In this document: positions 12,216 to 24,320 of the stretch, one piece after another
How positions within the stretch are numbered: position 1 is the first letter of the stretch
Layout of the letters: each line of letters starts with the position of its first letter
NCBI GenBank assembly: GCA_029224185.1
Contig: CM055188.1
Location: 8,418,497-8,482,496, forward strand
DNA from: Karalla daura
Lineage: Eukaryota; Chordata; Actinopteri; Chaetodontiformes; Leiognathidae
Length of the DNA stretch: 64,000 nucleotides
Reading direction: 5' to 3'
The notes under the pieces: model-generated
Told to the model about the DNA's origin: nothing
The model's database searches: none
The model's input: the letters and a program-made list of their open reading frames with translations, nothing else
Program-made: the position numbers and the translations under genes

Positions 12216-12808
12216 TTACTGCTACCAAAACCAGTGAAGGGGGAAGAATAGTCCCTTCAGAAGCCCCATGACCTCTCTCACCAGGGAATGCTCTGGAGAG
12301 AGCGTCAGGCTTAGTGTTCTTGGACCCAGGACGATAGGACAAAGAGAAGTTGAAGAGGTCAACGAATAACAACCAACGAGCCTGCCTGGAGATAAGTCTC
12401 TTCGCAGTACGCAGGTACTCCATATTTTTGTGGTCAGTCCACACCAGGAAGGGTTCGGGGGACCCCTTCAACCACTGGCGCCATTCTTCTAGCGCCAGCT
12501 AATAGTTCACAGTTCCCGGTGTCATAGTTCCTCTCTGTTGGTGACAATCGCCGACAGAAAAAAGCATATGAGTGCATCTTGTTGTCCCCGGACCGCTGGG
12601 ACAGAACTGCCTCCACTCCAATGTCAGAGGTATCTTCCTCTACCACGAACTGTTTGGATGGATCAGGCAGAACTAGAATAGGGGCTGTGGTGAAACTCTT
12701 CTTTAATGATACAAAAGCCGTTTCAGCCTCCGGACCATAATGAAACTTAGTCTTGGGAGAGGTTAGAGCAGAGAGTGTAGCCGCAACACGGCTATAGTTC
12801 CAAATAAA
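12216..12808 (-). pseudogene. RNase H remnant with a frameshift
   Basis: The enzyme degrades RNA in the RNA/DNA hybrid during reverse transcription. Visible pieces are 'FVVEEDTSDIGVEAVLSQ' (first acidic residue), 'RRLSPTERNYDTGNCELLA' (second acidic residue), and in another frame 'PFLVWTDHKNMEYL' and 'RPGSKNTKPDALSR' (about 12280-12455). The frame changes between ELLAG and the WTDHKN segment near 12460-12490. The preceding 'NYSRVAATLSALTSPKTKF' tether is present just after the RT deletion point. Confidence 0.88.
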
Positions 12809-13185
12809 GAATGGCATGACCAAATATTCATAATGTCTATTGGGCGTATTGAACGCAGTCTTCCACTTATCTCCCTCACATATGCGCACCAGATGATAGG
12901 CATTGCGTTAGTCCAGCTTTGTGACTACCGAAGCCCCCTGGAGAGGCTCAAAAGCAGATGCCAGCAACGGGAGGGGATAACGGTTCTTGATAGTGAAATC
13001 GTTTGATCCACGGTAGTCAATGCATGGTCAGAGTGTGCCATCCTTTTTAACGAAGAAAAAACCAGCACCAGCAGGAGACAATGAGTCCAGCAGACAGTGC
13101 AGAATCTATGTAGTCCTCCATAGCTTCCCTCTCCGGAGCCAACAGGGAGAACAGCGGACCACGAGGAGGCACCGCTCCCTCCCAT
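12809..13185 (-). pseudogene. Reverse transcriptase remnant, palm deleted
   Basis: The N-terminal part shows 'SPAGAGFFFVKKDGTL' then a TGA stop, 'PCIDYRG' and 'NDFTIKNRYPLPLLAS', then a TAA stop after 'VVTKLD', then 'RNAYHLVRI' and 'HYEYLVMPF'. At 12808/12809 the frame passes without shift from LVMPF into the RNase H tether. About 100 residues usual for the family are gone, including the YxDD catalytic box. This copy cannot encode an active polymerase. Confidence 0.9.
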
Positions 13186-13660
13186 AATTCAATGGCACAG
13201 TCATAAGCCCGGTGCGTGGGGAGTGATGTAGCCTTGGACTCGCTGAACACAAGATTATAATCCTGATAGATTACACCTGGCACACCTTGCACGTCCACAG
13301 GCTTGAAGGGCTCTGGACAGGGAACAGAAGGCACAACACACCTGCGCTGGCAGCTCCCAGACCTCCAATCCAACACAGGATTATGCTCACTCAACCATGG
13401 ATAGCCAAAGATGAGAGGAGCACTAGGAGAGGAGATGGCATGAAATCTAACGGATTCACTGTGGCTCCCTCCTATGGTCAGCCTCAAAACCTCTGTGATC
13501 TTGGCTAACTCGGCTAATAGGTGACCATCAAGTGCGCGAGCTGGCACGGCTCCCTCAAGATGCTCTAAGCGAACCCCAAGGTGAACAACAAACTCTATCA
13601 ATGAAGCTTCAGCTTCAGCCCCTGAATCAACCAGGAGGCTAGCTCGAGTCTAGTAGTTGC
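13186..13660 (-). pseudogene. Retropepsin-like aspartic protease remnant
   Basis: The active-site triad DSG is intact at 13620-13628 in the context 'LLVDSGAEAEASLIEF'. It is followed by 'ARALDGHLLAELAKITEVLR' and by 'IFGYPWLSEHNPVLDWRSG', the hydrophobic-hydrophobic-G strand of this family. A one-base frameshift near 13630-13640 separates it from the gag-side frame that carries 'ATTRLELAS'. It would have processed the Gag-Pol polyprotein. Confidence 0.87.
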
Positions 13661-14100
13661 TGATTCAACTACACCGTAGAGCAGAAGGCGAATTGAACCG
13701 GGGCTTTTCTTTGCATTCTGGCTCATCGGTCCCCCCTGAACTACTGATGAGCCCTGCCTTTTACTGGACACAAAGCAGCGTAGTGCCCAGTACCCCCACA
13801 GAAGAGACAAAGCCCTGCCCGTCATCTACGTTCCTTCTCCTCCAGACAAATAGTAGCTCGACCTAACACCATCGGTTCCGGTTCCAGTTCACCACTCACA
13901 TCCGCTTCTTTCAATTAGCACGGTGAGCTAATCTACAGGCCTGTACTCTGAAGTCGATTCTGACGGTTAGCCTAATGATCTCGTCCAGTGGAGGGCACCT
14001 CATGCGACACTAACTCGTCAAGAATATAGTTACTCAAACCCGTAATGTACTGCTTGATCTGCGTGGCGCTATTCCAACCAGTTAGCCATTGATTAAACTA
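13661..14100 (-). pseudogene. gag C-terminal remnant with CCHC zinc knuckle
   Basis: A complete C-X2-C-X4-H-X4-C knuckle is readable at 13768-13809 ('CLFCGGTGHYAALC'), followed by 'PVKGRAHQ'. Upstream in sense direction, 'EPMVLGRATICLEEKERR' (about 13820-13880) and 'LDELVSHEVPSTGRDH' (about 13980-14020) resemble the nucleocapsid-proximal part of gypsy Gag. The capsid region and the start of gag are missing; similarity fades near 14100. Confidence 0.8.
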
Positions 14101-17000
14101 CCAGGACTGGTCTCAAAACCGAAAACCTTCCGTAATTATACCTACTTTTAATGATACCTACTTTTTGTTTTTTTATTCCCCCAAATCAATGTCAGCATTT
14201 ATATATATGTTATCACTGGGGTATTATAATCTCTAATAAACTGACATTTTCTCGTGAACACAGAATTTTAAAGTAAGCTTGCAGGGCAGTGGCATGACAA
14301 TCCGCCATCTTCAAACTACAGCTGCCCACAAGGGACAAATAGCAGCTGAGATGCCGGAGGAGAAGATCAGTGAGAGAGGGTTTTTGAGTGATGGTAACTA
14401 CTGTAGTTTGCAATGCATGTTTTCAACAGGGAGGTGCTAGAGTGCACTCTTAGTTTCAATGTAATACACGATTTCACGGATGTATGGGGGTAATTCCTAC
14501 ACAGTTTTCCCTTAAAGATTAGATATCATTTTTATAAAAAATTATTATGCACAGACCTGTCCTCTACAGTCCATGCAAGGGCCAAATGTCATAGCACCAG
14601 GACTTGAAACTGATGTACAAACCTGACAAGTTTGGACTAGAAATCTGAGGCTTTACTTGCTATTGCCTCTTGCTTGCTATAAATATTACAACATATACAT
14701 TTTGTAATTGACTATTGATTGTTCTATATTGATCTCCTCCTTGGCGTACCGTGACAGTGACTGTGAGGTCTTGTGAGGTTCAGAAAACAGTTCTCTACTG
14801 AATCAGAGCTGGTTTCTTCCTGAGAAGCAAAAACAGCAGCAGCAGTGAATGTGGGAATAGAAATGGAATGCATAACCATTTCCATAAACAGTCTATTCTC
14901 TGTCTGGAAAAGCTGCTACTGTGTCAGCTGTAACAAAGTGGCTTCTGCAATGCAAACAAATGTGCTGTAGAGCTCAGCATAACGTAAAAACAAACAAACA
15001 AAAAAGAAAAAAACAAACACAAAGTTTTATATGTTTTTTGATAGTCCTGGAGTCAAGGTGAAATTGGCATACTAAAAAAAACCTGGCATGAACATATTTC
15101 ATTCACTCTGTCTCAGGATTTGCAAATGCAATGTTAATCAGAGGACATAAGTCTGGGACTGTTGGTCATCCCTATACAATCAAACAAAAATGAAACAAAG
15201 TCATACAGACAAACCTGTGTTCCTATGTAGGTTATAATGTTTATTTAATTCATTAACGGGTCCTGATTTTGAATACACCTGAGGCTGAACATCTAACAGA
15301 AACTTGTTTTATTCCTCCAAAGACATTGCTAGAAACCTCTCAATAAATTCAAGTATTTGAGTATTTTCTATTATACATTTACACAGTTTTTGCAGGCTGC
15401 CCTATCTACCCATAATTTGATGGATTGTGACAGAGTGAGGATCCTGATATAATATGAATTTCCCATTTCAGTTTTACCCTTCAGCTTTCTTTCCACTGAT
15501 TCCTATTCAAGTTTTTTAAAAAATGACTACACAGAGCAGAAATCCATTCGATCCATGCCCCCAGGCTGCTTTCAGAGGCTCCTAAACCTGCATTTCTTCT
15601 TGCCCCATAAATTTATCGCCTGTCTCACAGTCCTTTGTGGCTGTGGCAAAGACGAGTGTCAAATCTCAAACAGCTAAGACCACAGTGAAAGGCATTAAGC
15701 ACCACTTTGGGAAATATCTGGCTCTTTCTACCCTCCCATTAGGACTCCCATTACATATAACTGAAATAACAAGAACAAAGTGATTGACCTCTTGATATGT
15801 AAAACCATATGAGTTGGATAATGTGGCTAAAAAAAAGAAAAGCAAACTGACAAAATGTCTATTGATGATTGTCTATTTGATGATAAATTATATACAATAT
15901 CTGTCACAGCATCAAAAACACTAATTGCATGTTTATGCAAGAGAACAGAGGAGATGTGCTCAGTACTTACTATGAATAAGATAAACGCAAGCACAATATA
16001 ACTTTTGTGAAAACAGTGCTACAGTCACTAAAATACAATTTTTTTATGGCTTCTGGTTGATGTCAAACCTGTAGTGAGATGGCTGCTTAAATAAACGTTA
16101 CAAAATTTAACATAATTGCCGTGAATAGATTTACTCCATCAGATATAGAACAGAATAGCGTACCATATATTCAAGATATCACCAAACCCTTTAAGAGCAT
16201 TCACATTTTGATTCAATGAAATGAATCATGAAATGAAAAAAGTGAAAAAGAAACAACAAGAAACAATATGTAAACAAAGCTAACAGAGAGTCCAGAAGAT
16301 AAATTGTTGCCACAAATTATGCTTAGCAAGGTACAAGGTGTTCAAGGCTTTCAACCACACTCTGTATTGAATTTAGACTTCAAATAGCATACATACAGCC
16401 TGTGTGACAACAAAATGCCATCATTACCTCATCCTGTCAATATTACTCAGTTATTGTGAATGCCTAAACAGATCCATTCTTGGGAGATATGCGTGGAAAC
16501 AGTTTTAAGGGGGTTTACATAATTAAATATTTTGATAGGGAGCACACAGGGGACAGAGTGTGCGGGCGCACAGATTATTCATGAAACACATTGTATAAGA
16601 GTAAATTGTCAGTAAATGATAGACAGGTACTTTTGGATCCACTGCAGTTGCTAAAAAGAAATGCCATTGCAGCAGCTGAGCTAGGAAACCATCTATTAAT
16701 TCCACAAGGTAAAATTAGAAACCGGGGCTGCATTATGACTCTTTTCATCCTTTACACCTCTTTTAGTTGACATTTACATAGGTTACTGATATCCTTGGGT
16801 TACTCGCTTGGTAAATGAATTATATTGAAAACACAACAATAGCCTGAATGGATCGATTCATTTACAGAGGAAAGGATAACACTGTCTGATAAGTTTTGCC
16901 AAACTTGTTAAAAAAATAAATCTGTGAAACTATTTTTAGTGGGATCACTTTGCAGGAAAGGAGACTTATCAAGCAAGGTGATATTGAGGTAAAAGGTAGA
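14101..17000. other. Intronic stretch without genes
   Basis: No recognisable coding sequence. 15480-15740 and 16520-16720 are compositionally even with few simple repeats and could be conserved noncoding DNA. A/C-rich simple sequence lies at 14988-15018. Confidence 0.6.
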
Positions 17001-17004
17001 GCAG

Positions 17005-17400
17005 GTGGAGCGACAAAGAGGGTTTCTCATCCTTTGGTACAATCAGTCTTGTGTCTCTGAGGAGACAAAGCTGTTTCTCCTCTGTTGCCTCCTCAGTCAA
17101 CCACACTCAAAAGGAGGGACCTTGGTGGGGAGCAGAGCGCGGCAAGTGATGAAGACGTCTTTAGTGAGTGGGAGTAAAGGGAAAGGGGGAGACTGCACCA
17201 CAAGGAGTGAAGCCGACACTTCACAGCCTACAGAGAAACCACAAGGAGACATCAGGGGCGGCACAGAGCTCAATATCAGACATGCACGTCTCAGGATGAA
17301 GGAACAAGCGCTTCCCAAGAAAACAAGAAAGGGCTGTATTGTGAAAGACATCACAAGGTTATTTAAGAGTGATGGTTTAAAGACTGTGGGAACTATTTGA
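17005..17400 (+). CDS. Unrecognised open frame, 131 codons, opposite to igsf21
   Basis: The frame is open from a GTG at 17005 to TGA at 17398-17400, encoding a lysine/arginine-rich, hydrophilic C-terminal half (about residues 35-131) after a hydrophobic, cysteine-containing start. A polypyrimidine tract followed by AG ends at 17096, which would make 17097-17400 a plausible last exon. No domain, signal peptide or known family was recognised. No AATAAA follows closely. It may equally be part of an eroded transposon or a chance frame. Confidence 0.22.
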   Translation: MERQRGFLILWYNQSCVSEETKLFLLCCLLSQPHSKGGTLVGSRARQVMKTSLVSGSKGKGGDCTTRSEADTSQPTEKPQGDIRGGTELNIRHARLRMKEQALPKKTRKGCIVKDITRLFKSDGLKTVGTI

Positions 17401-17964
17401 AGATATATACTTCTGTTTAAGTGTGTAGCTTTGAAAAAAATGCTGATTTGCAAAAACTTTTTTCCTTCCATAAACAGTGGCTCCATGTTGCTCACAATTG
17501 AACAACACCGTGTTCATGGATGTAACACCCTTGACATAACCATTGCTCCATGTGACTGCAGTGACTTTTCCCACTCTCCAGTGGCATGTAAAGAAGGGAA
17601 ACATAACACAGCACAGTATGATCTTTATGTGATCTCCTCCACTGGTTTTGCTCTGCCATAACTGGTATTATTTATCTGGGGAAAGTCATTCCTCAATGAT
17701 CAAGGTGTGACAGGTGAGAGATGGTGTGTTCTTTAATGTATTATTAACAGCCCTTGATGCCATGTCAGAGTAAAATTGTACTGGCACATTACAGTAAGCT
17801 AGTCTAGTGAGTATACCCCTAATTTGTGTTAGGGCTCAAGTTAGCAATGGATGCATCGTTTATATGCAAGACCAGCTGTTAGCTCTGTGCAACACGCTCA
17901 GGGTGCCACGCCCAAATTACACAAAGCCGTGTGCTCTTGAGCAGTGGTAGCACACACACAATGA

Positions 17965-18640
17965 ATGGGTAGCCTCACTGAGATCTGGCTGAACGACCTC
18001 ACACCAGACTTGCATGTTACTCTGGATGGTTTTCAATTGATGATGGTGGACAGGAAAGCAAATGAGAGCGGTGAGAGGAGGCAAGGGGACATAGAGCTAT
18101 TTGTAAACAACAGAGGGAGTAACCTGTGGTACACCAGGGTGATGGAGCAGTACTGCAGTTAAGACATTGAGTTGTTAGCACTCAGCATTTGACCATACTG
18201 CCTCCTGAGGGAGTTACTGTATATGTTATTGTGATAACTGCAACATCCCACCATGCACACATTGTAGTATCACAGCCTCAGACATTGCACCTTTAATCTG
18301 TCCTCCTGATTTCTGGTGACTTCAATGATGCTTCCCTGTCTTCTACTCTAATCCTAACCTAACCCTAACCGTGACCAGGTGAGGAAGGAGCTGAAAAGAA
18401 CAAAGGTGAGGAATGCCTCTGGCACTGATGAAATCCACCCCGGGCTGCAAAGGGACTGTGGAGATCGGTTATGTGGAGCTCTTATGCACATTTTCAACCT
18501 GAACCTCAGGCTGGAGAAACTTACACTCCTGTGGAAAACCTAATGTGTGACTCTGTCTCCAAAGACTGTGCACCCCACACAGCCCAACCACTTCAGGCCA
18601 GTGACTTTAATCTCTCAGTCAGTCAATCTATCTAGCTAGC
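17965..18640 (+). mobile_element. LINE (non-LTR retrotransposon) fragment: endonuclease and start of RT
   Basis: The endonuclease part reads 'SLTEIWLNDLTPD', 'VTLDGFQLMMVDRKANESG' and 'DIELFVNNRGSN' (17968-18160), then a stop, 'DIELLALSI', and 'LLISGDFNDASLSSTL' at about 18298-18345, the SGDFN box of APE-type nucleases. After a junction at 18350-18373 the frame reads 'QVRKELKRT', 'NASGTDEIHPG', 'LCGALMHIFNLNLRLEKL' and 'QPNHFRPVTLIS', the N-terminal part of the RT. The whole region between nuclease and RT is missing. Several stops make it dead. Confidence 0.88.
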
Positions 18641-18859
18641 TAGCTGATACTTATTGGTTATTCATTTTCTGAATGTAAAATGACATCTGTTTGTTTGTAT
18701 CAATCATCAATCATCATCATAAACAGCTTATCACTCTTTACTTATGCATCATTTTTTTATACGTTAACATGTAGCACAAATTGCTTTAAACAATAAAAGT
18801 AAGAGCTAAGCAGAGCCCAACAACACAAAACAAAATCCCTTGAGCATGCTGAACATGAC

Positions 18860-18950
18860 TGGGGCAAGGAAAACACTCCGTTTAACAGGAAAAAACCTTG
18901 GCAAGAACCAGGTTCAGAGAGGTTGGTTGTCTGCCTTTACTGGTTGGCTT
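18860..18950. repeat. Fragment of a common fish repeat
   Basis: The words 'GGCAAGGAAAACACTCC', 'ACAGGAAAAAACCTTGGCA' and 'GAACCAGGTTCAGAG' occur in the order known from the antisense of a widespread L2-type 3' region in fish. The copy is short and diverged. Confidence 0.5.
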
Positions 18951-19564
18951 TCAATACAAGTGTGTAAATGTAAGACTGGAGCAGGAACTATACTTTGGCA
19001 TGGTTTGAATTGAATAAGCATTCAACTTTGTGCAGTTTTAATCTTATATGTTCTATGCTATTAATACCTAATAATTTAATATAAATTCACAATATATTAT
19101 GTATGTACATATTACTTTCTAAGTAATGTGTGAACTGTTAAGTCCTGAACTGAATTTGTCCAAGGTTCAACTTGGCTGCTCATTCATTCTCAGTGAATAC
19201 AGATGAAGCAGACCATCAGCTTGTCTCCAACTGCTCCTCTAAGGTTTTAAATGTGCACTCAGTAGTCACAACAGAGATTATCAAAAACAGTAGAAAGGGC
19301 ATACATATCAACTTGAAGGTACAGGCTCCTAACTGTTTGAGTCACTGCAAGAAGATAAAAAAAAAAAAAACATAAAACCAACTCAGCAAAGGGACTGAAG
19401 CTGTGTCTTGTCTCCAAGTACAATAAAAGAATAAAACACTGGACAAAGATAAAAATACATTCTGAGATTGTCAGACCTCACAATGCAATTATCACAATTC
19501 ATTATAAAAAGTATAACAGACAAAAAAAACAAACAGATTACAATTAAAGGCAACACCTCACTAT

Positions 19565-19835
19565 TTGTAAGATGTTAGATATATAGAGTAGAATAGATAG
19601 ATAATAGATAATTTATTGATCCTGAAGGAAATTAAGGATATAATCTTAACAAATGTTAAAAAAACTCAGTATACAGTGAGCTCTATATACAAATAGTATA
19701 AATAAACTCTCAAGAAATCTTAGCAATGACAATGACACTTTTATGGGTGCCTCTTTCAGTAATACTTGTATTTGTAATGTCCACCAGGGTACAGCGGATA
19801 CAGTTACAGAGACAGCAGTATACTGAGCCAAAGTA
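19565..19835 (-). repeat. LINE 3' end with (GATA)-like tail
   Basis: On the minus strand the segment ends in 'CAGGATCAATAAATTATC' followed by (TATC)-type repeats at 19575-19610, the usual 3' terminus of one class of fish LINEs. The sequence upstream (to about 19835) has no clear ORF and is taken as 3' UTR. Confidence 0.55.
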
Positions 19836-19875
19836 ACACATCCCTGATCATTTTAATGGACAGAAACGGGAAGAA

Positions 19876-19934
19876 AAAAAAGAAGATGAGAGGAAGCAAT
19901 TAGTTGTTAGTTGCTTCATCTCATCTTCTTTTTT
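19876..19934. repeat. 24 bp stem-loop
   Basis: Arms 19876-19899 and 19911-19934 are complementary with one mismatch; the loop is 11 bases. It is purine-rich on one side (AAGAAGATGAGAGG). Confidence 0.7.
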
Positions 19935-22340
19935 GTTTACTGTGTGAAATTGCAGGGTATGAAAACAGACTCACTCATGAGGCTCCAGCCTTGGCGTACA
20001 TTGGCTGCCCTGCTGATGTCAACTGAACGAGGCACCGAAGGAGCTAGAGGGTGAAAATGGCTTGTTTTTATGCACCCCAAAATGAGAAGCAATGTGGCTG
20101 CAAATATGGCTGTTTTATGCAATAACCCAGTTGAGGCTAATTGTAACAAGATGGCAGCAACATATTTCAGCAATTATGTGATGAAGTTTTGAATTCTGCC
20201 TCTGAATTAATGAAAGATCCATGCTCATAGGATTTTAGAAAAACATCAAGTGAGAGGAAACTACATTTTTTCTGACAAAACTCTGACAGCATGGAGAGAA
20301 GACAAAAAATCAGAGAGAAAATCTTTAGCATAGACTAAATGATGCACAGACTATCAGTTCAATGTTGGGAAGAGAAATCCTTGAGGAAGCCTATGGGTTG
20401 TTTATTTTTGCCTCAGTTATCACCCCAGGGTTTAGCTCAAAAACAGACATTTAATAATTCATTTGCACTTTGAATTAATTTCATTCTTGTTTTGCTTAAT
20501 GGGCTATAAGCTTGTGCTATAAACCGCTTCAAGTAAAAAAAAAACAAATGATGGGACTACCTACTGGAGAATGGTTATGGTCAATCAAGGAAGACCTCAT
20601 ATTTTTCAGTTAGTATAATCTCAGAGGACAGTCTGTACTGTTAACAACAGTCAATCACGGCACTGCAGCAAACCAAATAAGGACAGGAGGATACTTTGGT
20701 AAACAATCAACTGCAGGTTTCAATGCTGATAACACACTGTAGGACATTAAGTGTGATGTCAGGAAGGTGACATAAGATAAATGAGGGAGTAATGGAGAAT
20801 CATATCAAGGACACTTGACGACAATCCTCTGTGGTGGCCCAAGACATACTGAGCAATGACATGGCAAACACTTCAGAATACAGCTGATGAGTCTGACAAA
20901 ATTTGAGTCCTTTCTGCAGGTTCATAACTAAGAGAGTGTGCTGGAGTCAAGCTAAGTGTCAGCAATGCATTGGCAAGATATTCTCCATTTCCCAAACAAG
21001 TGTGGCACACAGAAGGGACAGCCACTCCCAGGCTATCCATCAAACCAAGCCAATAGCTCAACCTAGCTATTCCACACACAACCACGCACACTTAGTCCTC
21101 GAACTCTGCCAATGAGTAAACCAAACTGCTGTGTCTGCAGGCGTTGCAGTCTTTGAGTTTGGTTTGTGTGCCATTAATCCCACCCATTTATAAACGAGGG
21201 CCTAAATATACACAGCGCTTAATTAAAGCTGGGCATCCATTATTGAAGCGAATCCCGGTTTTATGGGATGAGAAGGTAATTAGTCTCTACACCTTCGCAC
21301 TCATCTCTGTTTCCAGAGGTTATAAATACAACCCCTGTCGCCTCACAGAGGCCATCCTTTAAATTACACCCTCACACTTTGCAAAAGGTTAGAGAGAAGG
21401 ATTTCTGAAATTACGTGACTTGATGTTTAAACTCTAGAGCTATATAAATGTTCCCATCTGCCAGAAGAGTCACAAACCAATGGTCATCTCATGGAGACCG
21501 AAACACAACAACCTTAGCTGTACTGATACTGTGTGCAGATCAACCAGGGGCTGCTTCCCAAGGTCAGAGCCTGTGCGGAGGAGACAAATAACCTTTCCTT
21601 GTAATCTTTGGAATGTCGCATAGGAATCACTTTGGGTAATAACAAATAATGACCCTATCTGTACCATTGGGAGAGAAGATATTGATTTCTTCAACCCACC
21701 AAAGCCTGAAATTATGACCTTACCTTTACAGCGATGGATATGTCACTGTTTGCAGAATGAAATATCTATTTTATGTGATTGGTGATGGGTCAGAAGTCTA
21801 TCCCCTGAGTGTATATGTTGAAACTGCAACATATACCATATGCTGTGATAAAACCACACATTTGGAGCTTCTTTCTTTTGGGTTTCTTAGAAGTCTGAAT
21901 GATTACCTCACATACTGAACAATCAAGACAATGATTCAAAATAGTTGAAAATTTAAAATTGGCACACGCTCTAATGTTTAAGTATTAACAAGCAATTGAA
22001 CAGACATAGTATTATGACAAAGGCAACAACCTTTGTATTCACCTACAGCACATCAATTTTGCTTCTAGCAAACTGATCACCAGATCCAAAATTCTGTGAG
22101 TGTAAATACATTTGAACACATGCTTACATACAAAATGTGTGCATGTAGGTTTCTTTGTCTAACCCTAATCTGAGGGTTGAGGGTGTAACAAACCTGCTAT
22201 TGACAGTTTTGACACATATTTTTTAGAGCAAACATTATGTTTGCTGAGAAATATCCAAGTCTTGTATTTCCTACTGTGTTAGACCTGTCCTCAGCTTCAT
22301 TGTAGTCGCAAAGGAACAAACTATGGACATTTGATTTGAT
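19935..22340. other. Intronic stretch without genes
   Basis: Only short frames. The interval 21172-21365 has homeodomain-type words (TTAATTAA, GTAATTAG) and looks like a candidate conserved noncoding element. Confidence 0.55.
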
Positions 22341-22358
22341 TATTTTCAAGAGTGTCAT

Positions 22359-22446
22359 GACATTCTCTATCACCTGCTGGTTCTAGCTCTTCAGCCTGCA
22401 AAGCAGGACCCACCTGAAGAACACCATGAATGTCTGCTCCAAAATC
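22359..22446 (+). mobile_element. Small LINE RT C-terminal fragment
   Basis: One frame reads 'TFSITCWF', a stop, then 'RTHLKNTMNVCSKITGL', which corresponds to the conserved segment just after the RT domain in several fish LINEs. Nothing else of the element was recognised nearby. Confidence 0.55.
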
Positions 22447-24320
22447 ACTGGCCTCTCCTGAGCGCTTTCAACCTTGTGTAGGCAGAAAACAATGAGGACA
22501 GTGTGTCAGATCTTACAAGACCCTTCACATGCTCTGTTTCCAGAATTTGAGTGGTTACTCTCAGGACGCTAGCTCTGCTACCCAGGCTAGAGGACACAGA
22601 GAGAGACCTTTGTTCCTAGGGTTTCTCATCTCTTCAGTTCCCAGCCATCTCTGCCCCTCCTTTCCTAGGAACAGGCCAGATCCTAGATCATTATTAATTC
22701 TATACTGGCTGTGTATTTATAGCTTGTTAGTCGCATTCTCTGTGGACTGACACTGCATACATTCGAGAGTAAATTCAGCAACCTAATAAGCTGGATATCC
22801 ATCAGTTTGTTTCAGAATTTTCTTACACATAGAGCTGTCATTCATAACCTTTCAGTTTAAACGTTTAGCTCTGATAACAAGTGAGGACCCACATTATAAA
22901 TTATCATGCAGTAACTACTCAACAATTACATTTACAAGCACAGAGCAACACCACAGCTCATTCAGGTTAAGGGATAAAATTAATCTAACAGTACATAATA
23001 AAGTGCCCTAGTTATGGGTACAGCTTTGTACTGCCTGTTCCTCATTATAAAGATAAAAGCTTGTCAGCGGAATTGTCCAGAGGATATGGTATACAGTGCA
23101 AATGTATTAAATAAATAAAAACAAAAAGCTGTGATATTGGAAACTTGCAATTGTTAACAATGTTGAACAAAATCTTACGTGTATAATAAATATTATAATT
23201 CCAGATTACTTTTTATTAATACAAATTAATAATGTTAATTATTAATTTATAATTATTCAATGAACTGATTCATGATTGCATTTATCTTGGGGGAAACTGG
23301 ACATCACAGTGTGATTATAGCACATTTTTCAAATCTTTAGGCCCTTGGGCACTATGAAGACGTACTCTGCTGTATAGAGCCTGAACAAAGCAAAGATTTG
23401 TCAAACTTTGGAGAGAGTGAAGGACAATAGTGGAGGTAGCAGGAGTTCAGAATTTGCCTTTTAAAACTGGATGATTGAATTTCTTGGCAGGGGATTCATT
23501 AAAATGATAATTCTTATTTATGAAGCCCTTTAAAAAATTAAAATACTCTCCATGTACTGCTTCCTATTAATTAACTTTTTCCCTCTCATTTTCTTTCCCT
23601 CTCTACTTTTCTCTCCTGAACTTGACACACTAATAGGTTATGAATAATTCTGTTTCAGTTTAGATGGCAATTAGCCACAATGCCAGAGGCCATTCTTCTT
23701 CCTCTCTTGTGGAGTGGTGATTTAAGGCCCAGCTGAGAAGGGATGCAGCAAGTATCCTCCCAACTACATCACTCAGGCTACAAGAAATGGTTAAACTGAG
23801 TAAATCCCTTCCCTTTGATAAAGCTCATCACTGACGTCAACGTGGGAAAGCAGCCTGAATCAGAGAGAACAGGATGGGGGACCAAGGGCTTAAATGATAA
23901 AGTAAGATAAGATAAATTTAGTGTTAGAGTGGAAAAATGAAAACAAAAGGTATTTTAAGAAGCACAATGATGGATAAAGGGGGGCATCATTGTCACATTA
24001 TGCTCCTATTTCTCCCTCTGATGTCCCACTGAAAAACTTCACCACTGGCAACTAGACATACAGTAGTATCACAATCAAAACAACATGTCTTTTCTGCAAA
24101 AACTGATACCTCATGAGCTGTCATTAGAAGGTTTTAAATACAACAATTACAGCACTGGCTGAGACAGACTATCAATGAATAAGACTGAATGATAGATTGT
24201 GGCATCCACACCAGCGATACTGCAGTGGCAGAAGGGGTTGCAGTAAATTAAAAAATGTAAACCTCCTCATTGTTAAATATGATTGATTGGCAGATGGACA
24301 TACACGTGAACACATTTTTT
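22447..24320. other. Intronic stretch without genes
   Basis: No coding similarity seen. The part 23640-23880 is even in composition and includes a perfect CRE at 23832-23839. Confidence 0.55.
23832..23839. promoter_or_regulatory. Perfect CRE palindrome (TGACGTCA)
   Basis: Second full CREB/ATF consensus in the window, in a repeat-free 200 bp stretch. Confidence 0.35.

Larger units (their letters stand above)
10560..14100 (-). mobile_element. Ty3/gypsy (chromovirus-like) LTR retrotransposon, 5'-truncated and decayed
   Basis: Reading the minus strand from about 14100 down to 10560 gives, in order, a gag C-terminus with CCHC zinc knuckle, an aspartic protease, reverse transcriptase, RNase H, integrase with HHCC finger, a chromodomain and a putative 3' LTR. 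This order is that of Ty3/gypsy elements with a chromodomain. The 5' LTR, primer-binding site and most of gag are absent. At least two in-frame stops lie in RT (TGA near 13030, TAA near 12911), frameshifts lie between gag and protease and inside RNase H and integrase, and two internal deletions remove catalytic centres. It is inside, and antisense-neutral to, an igsf21 intron: it lies in the same orientation as the host gene. Confidence 0.93.
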
